Positions 44,108-48,512 of a stretch of 48,512 nt of DNA are shown one piece after another (position 1 is the first letter of the stretch; each line of letters begins with the position of its first letter). Under the pieces are notes generated by a model. It did not search any database. It saw only the letters and a program-made list of their open reading frames with translations, and had not been told where the DNA came from. The position numbers were made by a program, and so were the translations under genes. This stretch comes from Pseudomonadota bacterium. GTDB lineage: Bacteria; Myxococcota_A; UBA9042; GCA-2863065. Location: positions 1 through 48,512 of the forward strand of contig SXOO01000112.1 in assembly GCA_005776725.1 (NCBI GenBank), given 5' to 3'.

Positions 44108-44743
44108 TCACGCCGGCGTGTCGTCGTCGTCGTCGTCGTCGTCGTCGGGCTCGTCCGGTTCGTCTTCGTCCTCGGGCGTGCCGTCAGCCTTCGGCGTGGG
44201 CTTCTTGATGATGTGCTTCAGCGGCTCCACGATCGCGGCGATGCCCTTGCCGTCGGGCTGCGGGCGCTGGGTGACCGTAGAGATGTCGGAGAGCTTCTGA
44301 ATGAGCTCGTTGAGCTGCGCAGCCCACATCTCGGGGCGCGACTTCTCGCGGCCCTTCATCCGGACCTCGAAGCGGACCTTGTCGCCGCGGTACAAGAACC
44401 GTCGGGCCTGGTTGAGCTTCGTCTCGAGGTCGTGCTCGCCTGTCTTCGGGCGGAGCGTGATCGTCTTGAGCTCGGACTTGGGCTTGGGCGCGTTGCGCTT
44501 CGACTCTTCGTACTTGAAGCGGCCGTAGTCCATGATCTTGCAGACTGGCGGCTTGGCGTCCGGGGCCACCTCGACGAGGTCGAAGCCGCGCTCGCGGGCC
44601 AGATCGAACGCGTCACGCGGATCCATGATCCCGAGCTGATCGCCGTTGTCGCCGATCACGCGCACTGAATAGGCGCGGATCTCGCGGTTGATACGGTGGC
44701 GTCGCTCGGCCGGAGGGGCAAAGTTCTGGAGCTTGGGGTTGAT
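44108..44743 (-). CDS. infC: translation initiation factor IF-3, AUC start, acidic C-terminal tail
   Basis: IF-3 of 211 residues when started at ATC 44743. Conserved blocks are RINREIRAYSVRVIG (N-terminal domain), ARERGFDLVEVAPDAKPPVCKIMDYG (the IF-3 signature), KTITLRP and GDKVRFEVRMKGRE. No ATG, GTG, TTG or CTG exists between the AAGGAG (44755-44750) and the essential RINREIR segment; ATC sits 6 bases after that Shine-Dalgarno. The GTG at 44665 would delete conserved residues. Non-standard IF-3 starts (AUU in E. coli, AUC reported in Myxococcus) allow autoregulation, since IF-3 rejects such codons. The C-terminal ~32 residues are Pro/Asp/Glu with a run of nine Asp, a dispensable-looking extension as in Myxococcus Dsg. 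No rpmI-rplT follow. Confidence 0.9.
   Translation of the reverse strand: MNPKLQNFAPPAERRHRINREIRAYSVRVIGDNGDQLGIMDPRDAFDLARERGFDLVEVAPDAKPPVCKIMDYGRFKYEESKRNAPKPKSELKTITLRPKTGEHDLETKLNQARRFLYRGDKVRFEVRMKGREKSRPEMWAAQLNELIQKLSDISTVTQRPQPDGKGIAAIVEPLKHIIKKPTPKADGTPEDEDEPDEPDDDDDDDDDTPA
44118..44146. repeat. GTC triplet run coding poly-Asp tail of IF-3
   Basis: About nine consecutive GTC (GAC on the coding strand) triplets form the Asp run near the end of infC. A trinucleotide microsatellite: expansion would lengthen the acidic tail only. Confidence 0.85.
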
Positions 44744-44858
44744 GGGAGACTCCTTGGTAGAGGCCCTACTTGGGGGCGTTGAGGTCGGGCTCTTGGGCCA
44801 CTGTGGCTACTATGGGCACTTCTGTGCGCCGGATGCTCCACGGCGCGCGTAACCTACG

Positions 44859-46787
44859 TCATCGGTCCGGTGCCTGCAATGTTCGAAGCGCCGCCAATAC
44901 TGTGGAAGGCGTGGCTGTCTCGAGGGGCGTCCCCAGCTGCGCGAGAAAAGCAGCTGCCCGCTCCGGTGCGCCGGGACGCCCGGGCTCCGACAGCGCCTCC
45001 GCCAGCGAGAGCAGCGGTTCTGGAGGCAGCGTATGACCCAGCTGCGCCCAGCGCGTGAGAGAGTCCTCAGCGAGGCGCGGCATCCCCTGCCGAAGCGCCA
45101 GCACGGCCTGATTGAAGTGCGTGAGGTCAACGAGGCGTCGGGCGTCTGGACCGGGGCGCCGCGGCAACGCGCGCTCCCACGCTGCGGCGTCAAGGCGCCG
45201 CGCGGCGCTCTCGTGCGTGGGGCTTGGGACCACGCGCCGGAGGACCCCATGGGACTCGAGGCGGCCCGCGGGCACCAGGTCCTCGAGAGTGACCTCCAGG
45301 AAGACCGGGCGCTTCGTGGCCAGCGCTAGCACCTCCGCGCGCGGGAAGGACTCCGGGTGAGTGAGCGCCGCGTCCAGCACCGGGGCGAGCGCTGGCGCTT
45401 CAGCACGCCACCTACGAATGGACGCGTCGCCCCTCCGGGTGTCGAAGCTGACCTGGACGACGACGGCGTCGGGCCGCACACCCTCGACAAGCTGGGCGTA
45501 CCAAGTCTGGAAGTAGAACTGGAAGTAGTCGACGAAGGCGATGGCGTCCGGGGCGAGGGGTTCGAGCAGCTCAGCTCCAACGGTCGCAGCGCTGGTGTCG
45601 CTCGACCGCTGTGTCGCCTCCAGTCGGCCAGGTAGGCCAAGGCCTCCCCCGAGGAGCAGGAGCGGCGTCACCACCGCCCAGCGCACGGCGCCGCAGCGGG
45701 AAGTGCCGGCAGAAACAACACCTTGCGCTGCACCCGAGGTGGGCGAAACGCTGGCGGCGCCGCCCGAGCCCAGGCCGAGCAGGGCGGGTAGCGCCGCGGC
45801 GAGCGCGCAGGTGACGGTGATCCCCACCGCGAAGTAGCCGTAGTCGTCGGGGTTCTCCGGATCGATGAACATGAGCACCTTCGTCGCGAGGCTGCCCGCG
45901 AGGAGGGCCAACAAGACCGCCGCGACCCGCGTCTGCCGCAGCAACCCGAGCACCGCGGCCGAGAGGCCGAAGGCGATCGTGACGGGACCCGCCGCGTCGG
46001 CCCACATACCGAGCGCCGTGGCCAGGTTGTCCAGGATGGGCGCGCCTCGCGTCTCGGCGCTCACCGACACTTGGAAGGTCTTGGCGGTGAGCACGTCGAA
46101 AAAGCGGCCGGGCGTGCTGGGATCACCCCAATTAATCACGGGTTGTGTGAGCGCCCGCACGGGCAGCGCAGCGTATGCGACCAGGGCCAGGCCCCCAGTG
46201 ACCATGGGTCCTCTCAGATCTCTGAGGTGCCTGGCCGCAAGGAACAACGCGGGCGCAGCGAACACGACCAGGTAGTGGTGGTTCCCGAGGCCCAGCCCAG
46301 CCGCGACGCCGGCCACCGCGAGGTCACCGGGTTTCCCGCTCTCGAGGTGTGACAGCGCCCGATCCACCGCGAAGAGGACCAACGCGGCGTTGAGGGCGTA
46401 GACCTCAGGGCGCGTTGCCTCCCCCAGCATCGCGGTGGACCCCGCGGCGAGGAAGGCCGCCGTCGCCGCCGCTAGCCCCTGAGCCACCGGACCCGCGCTT
46501 GCCGCGAGGCGCGCCGCGAGCCGCGCGGCGAGCCAGACGGTCAGGGCGCCACACGTCGCCGACAACAGCGCGACCCGGAAGGGGACCGAGCCAAGGGGTA
46601 GGAACGCGTAGAGGCGGGCGAGGAGGAGCCAGACGGGGTGACCGGGCGGGTGGACCACGCCGAGGCTGTGGGCGCCCGCCGTCAGCTCGCTCGAGTCGAG
46701 CCAAGCGGCATGGGGCGTGGCGCGGCCGACGAACCAGAGAAAAGCGAGGAGCCCCGTGAGCGGGGGGATCCGGGACGCGGAGATCAG
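44859..46787 (-). CDS. DUF2723-type polytopic membrane protein (glycosyltransferase-like)
   Basis: A 642-residue protein from a putative CTG at 46787. The hallmark LDSSELTAGAHSLGVVHPPGHPVW (residues ~35-57) matches the DUF2723 signature (D.GEL..AA..LGVAHPPGHP), followed by ~10 TM segments (LGLGNHHYL, DPENPDDYGYF) and a soluble C-terminal domain. These proteins resemble lipid-linked-sugar glycosyltransferases (GT39/PMT-like). The first ATG/GTG/TTG in frame is GTG 46658, inside the signature, so the start must lie upstream. There the frame is open to a stop at 46871-46869 with no ATG, GTG or TTG, and the CTG at 46787-46785 overlaps the stop of the preceding gene as CTGA. Start codon therefore inferred. 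Confidence 0.75.
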   Translation of the reverse strand: MISASRIPPLTGLLAFLWFVGRATPHAAWLDSSELTAGAHSLGVVHPPGHPVWLLLARLYAFLPLGSVPFRVALLSATCGALTVWLAARLAARLAASAGPVAQGLAAATAAFLAAGSTAMLGEATRPEVYALNAALVLFAVDRALSHLESGKPGDLAVAGVAAGLGLGNHHYLVVFAAPALFLAARHLRDLRGPMVTGGLALVAYAALPVRALTQPVINWGDPSTPGRFFDVLTAKTFQVSVSAETRGAPILDNLATALGMWADAAGPVTIAFGLSAAVLGLLRQTRVAAVLLALLAGSLATKVLMFIDPENPDDYGYFAVGITVTCALAAALPALLGLGSGGAASVSPTSGAAQGVVSAGTSRCGAVRWAVVTPLLLLGGGLGLPGRLEATQRSSDTSAATVGAELLEPLAPDAIAFVDYFQFYFQTWYAQLVEGVRPDAVVVQVSFDTRRGDASIRRWRAEAPALAPVLDAALTHPESFPRAEVLALATKRPVFLEVTLEDLVPAGRLESHGVLRRVVPSPTHESAARRLDAAAWERALPRRPGPDARRLVDLTHFNQAVLALRQGMPRLAEDSLTRWAQLGHTLPPEPLLSLAEALSEPGRPGAPERAAAFLAQLGTPLETATPSTVLAALRTLQAPDR

Positions 46788-47017
46788 CGTGCTGACACCG
46801 AACGCGCAGCGCCGTACACGCCCGCGGGCGTCGCGCCGGCGCCGCCGAGGAAGGTGACCGTGAGGCCGTCACCGCTCTTTCGACAACACGACAGGAACTG
46901 CCGCAGCGAGAGGCCGAGGTCCTGCTGGTTCGAGTGCCAGTAGGTGAGCACATCGCGTTTGACGGTGAGCGCGGAGCGTCCGGAGAACGTGCGTCCGGCG
47001 GAAAGGAGACGCGGCAT
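46784..47017 (-). CDS. small conserved-looking protein, 77 aa, unknown function
   Basis: ATG 47017 has a strong Shine-Dalgarno (GAGGAGGAAGAAG) directly before it. The protein has a basic start (MPRLLSAGRTFSG) and a soluble core LTVKRDVLTYWHSNQQDLGL followed by LRQFLSCCRKSGDGLTVTFLGG. There is no TM segment or known motif. Its stop (TGA 46786-46784) overlaps the CTG used by the DUF2723 gene, so it heads the operon running toward infC. Reality is supported by the Shine-Dalgarno, the non-low-complexity composition and the overlap. Confidence 0.7.
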   Translation of the reverse strand: MPRLLSAGRTFSGRSALTVKRDVLTYWHSNQQDLGLSLRQFLSCCRKSGDGLTVTFLGGAGATPAGVYGAARSVSAR

Positions 47018-47491
47018 CTTCTTCCTCCTCGTGCCCTCGGGGGAGAGCGGCGCGGACCCTACGCTCGGGCCTGTGTTCGGTCAACCGCTATCCCGTCCCG
47101 CATGGCGCCTCACGGGACGCGGCTGAGCGGCGTTCCGTCCCGCAAGCTTTGCGGCCTCGCGCGCACGGGGCCGCACGGGATTGCGGCATCCGTGGCGGGA
47201 GTCGGTGTAACATATTGATATTACGAGCTGTTATCGGGTGGCACGTCGGCTGCTAACCCAATGAGATATGGCGGCGTCCCCTGAGTTCGCCTCGAGCGGC
47301 ACCGAACCCTCCTTCCAGTGCCGGTCGACTCACCGTTGGCCCCGAACCACACCGAGGGCGAGCTCAGGGGCGCCGCTTACTTCAGCGGCGCGGTGGCTGC
47401 TACCGAGGAGTCGCGTTTCAGCGCGGTGGTCGCGGGCGCGGCAGCGCTTGCGGCGAGGCTGGCGCCCCCGCCGAGCCTTCTTCGCTCCAGC
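47018..47491. other. 474-bp intergenic region with dyads and AT-rich promoter-like stretch
   Basis: No convincing gene. It contains inverted repeats CGTCCCG/CGGGACG (47094-47100 and 47113-47119) and CCGCAA-GCT-TTGCGG (47140-47154), then an AT-rich island around 47207-47234 unusual for this genome. The minus-strand small-protein operon begins 200 bases away, so the island probably holds its promoter; the dyads would then lie in the leader. A sigma-54-like sequence is on the plus strand (see 47239-47254). A short open frame 47268-47612 on the plus strand is antisense to punA and not called. Confidence 0.5.
47239..47254 (+). promoter_or_regulatory. sigma-54-like -24/-12 sequence
   Basis: TGGCAC-N5-CTGCT differs from the TGGCAC-N5-TTGCW consensus by one base and keeps the invariant GG and GC. 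It points toward the 3' end of punA on the opposite strand, where no plus-strand gene is recognised; it may be chance or drive an antisense transcript. Confidence 0.25.
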
Positions 47492-48361
47492 TCAGCGCGC
47501 TGGGTTGCGCGGCTTCTTCGCCAGCTCCTTCGCGGCCTTCGGGATGAACGCCGTCAGCAGCTCGATGGTCCGCGACGCGGTGCGATTCGCGGTGAGCGTG
47601 ACCTCTTCGTGACTCAGTGCCGCGTCTTCGATGCCCGCGGCCAGGTTGGAGATCAGCGACACGCCGATGACGCGGGCGCCCTGGTGCCGCGCCGCGATCA
47701 CCTCGTGGACCGTGCTCATGCCCACCGCGTCGGCTCCGAGCGTGCGCATGGCCTTGATCTCGGCCGGCGTCTCGTAGCTCGGCCCTGAGATCGCCGCGTA
47801 CACCCCCATGTGCAACGTGAGCTTCTTCGCCGCAGCTTCCTTGGCCAGGATGCGGCGAAGCTCGCGGTCGTAAGCGAGCGACATGTCCACGAAGCGCTGC
47901 CCGAGGCGGTCGTCGTTTGGCCCCCGCAGGGGGTTCACCCACTGAAGATTCATGTGGTCGGTGATGCACATGAGATCGCCTGGGCGGTACTCGGTGTGGA
48001 TCCCGCCCGCGGCGTTGGTGACCAGGACCCCACGCGCGCCGAGCGCGATCATCGCACGAACCCCCACCGTGAGCTCCGAGAGGTCGTGCCCTTCGTAGAA
48101 GTGGGTTCGCCCGCTCATGATGATGCACTCGACGCCGGCGATCTTTCCGCAGACGAACTGGCCGGCGTGCCCGGGCACGGTGGAGCGCGGGATGTGCTCG
48201 AGGTCGTCGTACGAGACGACGGCTGCGTCTTCCGCGGCGTCGGCGATCGCGCCGAGGCCGCTACCGAGGATGAGGGCCATCACGGGCGATCGATCGCCGA
48301 TCCGCTCCCTGAGCGCGTCCCGCGTGGCCATGACCTTGTCGTAGAGCGAAAGAGTACTCAT
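47492..48361 (-). CDS. punA: purine nucleoside phosphorylase (type I/punA, inosine-guanosine)
   Basis: A 289-residue protein with the trimeric PNP pattern: LILGSGLGAIAD (phosphate loop), IPRSTVPGHAGQFVCG, IIMSGRTHFYEGHDL, GVLVTNAAGGI (purine-site Asn), GPSYETPAEI and GADAVGMSTVHEVIAARH, the last holding the Met-Ser-Thr that contacts the ribose and phosphate. It splits purine nucleosides with phosphate into base and ribose-1-phosphate. ATG 48361 overlaps the stop of the nucleoside transporter as ATGA, so uptake and cleavage are made together. The C-terminal tail KKPRNPAR is basic. Confidence 0.93.
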   Translation of the reverse strand: MSTLSLYDKVMATRDALRERIGDRSPVMALILGSGLGAIADAAEDAAVVSYDDLEHIPRSTVPGHAGQFVCGKIAGVECIIMSGRTHFYEGHDLSELTVGVRAMIALGARGVLVTNAAGGIHTEYRPGDLMCITDHMNLQWVNPLRGPNDDRLGQRFVDMSLAYDRELRRILAKEAAAKKLTLHMGVYAAISGPSYETPAEIKAMRTLGADAVGMSTVHEVIAARHQGARVIGVSLISNLAAGIEDAALSHEEVTLTANRTASRTIELLTAFIPKAAKELAKKPRNPAR

Positions 48362-48512
48362 AGGATGATTCCAACGATGGTTGCGGCCATGAGCGTAGCG
48401 ATCGTGCCGCCGACCATGGCGATGAGGCCCAACTCGGCGAGGTCCTTCCGGCGAGACGGCGCCAAAGCGCCGATCCCCCCGAGCTGGATGCCGAGGCTGG
48501 CGAAGTTGGCGA
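48358..48512 (-). CDS. C-terminus of a CNT-type concentrative nucleoside transporter (partial)
   Basis: Only the last 51 codons are in the window; the rest lies beyond the right edge. The translation ANFASLGIQLGGIGALAPSR, then a basic loop and LIAMVGGTIATLMAATIVGI, matches the end of NupC/CNT proteins (GFAN.ssigiqiGgiGalaP). These are sodium- or proton-driven importers of nucleosides in the inner membrane. The TGA overlaps the punA start (ATGA), fitting a nucleoside uptake and salvage operon. Confidence 0.85.
   Translation of the reverse strand, partial: ANFASLGIQLGGIGALAPSRRKDLAELGLIAMVGGTIATLMAATIVGIIL

Noticed and set aside
47268..47612. 114-codon plus-strand frame after the sigma-54-like site
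   Set aside because: Arg/Ser/Ala-rich composition and overlap with the 3' end of punA; no Shine-Dalgarno or homologous feature seen.

Overview
The window is a very GC-rich, densely coded stretch that looks like a myxobacterium-type member of the Myxococcota (former Deltaproteobacteria). The grounds are the overall base composition, eight lipoproteins in 48 kb (several Cys-rich or with Asp/Ala/Thr or Pro/Glu low-complexity linkers), MopE-type CDGxDNDCDG repeats, PEGA- and HEAT-repeat proteins, and an initiation factor 3 gene that lacks any canonical start codon and carries an acidic C-terminal tail, as reported for Myxococcus infC (dsg). No phage, insertion sequence, CRISPR array, tRNA or rRNA was found; this reads as ordinary chromosome.

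Layout. 0.2-6.3 kb: a class I methyltransferase with regulatory domain, a DRE-TIM (isopropylmalate/homocitrate synthase-like) enzyme coupled to a YceI-like protein, a convergent ZIP metal transporter, and an M48 protease coupled to a divergent DNA-methylase-fold protein. 6.4-12.4 kb: a Cys-rich lipoprotein with a 9-bp-repeat linker, then on the minus strand an RsmH-family methyltransferase followed by a HEAT-repeat protein. 12.6-18.0 kb: a plus-strand cluster of a double cyclic-nucleotide-binding protein, an alpha/beta hydrolase, a membrane-anchored degenerate PEP-synthase-like protein and a polytopic membrane protein, three of the four starts being at or close to the preceding stop. 18.06-19.76 kb: a lipoprotein of the UshA/calcineurin-like fold whose reading frame is split by a single TGA exactly where a Cys is expected (CG-TGA ahead of LGGLARRA). 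A hairpin with a GGTCTT apical loop sits at the correct distance downstream, so it is best read as a selenoprotein gene. This is the most exciting feature in the window. 19.9-26.5 kb: a second Cys-rich lipoprotein, a sugar-nucleotide epimerase coupled to a glycosyltransferase, and a PNGase F-like lipoprotein. 26.5-32.6 kb: a membrane protein, a small two-TM protein, a lytic transglycosylase lipoprotein and an alpha/beta-hydrolase lipoprotein. 32.6-38.3 kb: a MopE-repeat lipoprotein and a PEGA/proline-rich protein. 38.5-44.0 kb: a small secreted zinc-ribbon protein, a Nei/Fpg-like protein that has lost its catalytic N-terminus, and a three-gene translationally coupled operon (S1/P1 nuclease, helical-repeat lipoprotein, FadL-type outer membrane protein). 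44.1-47.0 kb, minus strand: a small protein, a DUF2723-type membrane protein and infC. 47.5-48.5 kb, minus strand: the end of a CNT nucleoside transporter overlapping a purine nucleoside phosphorylase, i.e. a nucleoside salvage operon.

A recurring device is the 4-base stop/start overlap. Six junctions are GTGA, one is ATGA, and one appears to be CTGA with a CTG start. Function calls are from motif recognition by eye; no similarity search was run.
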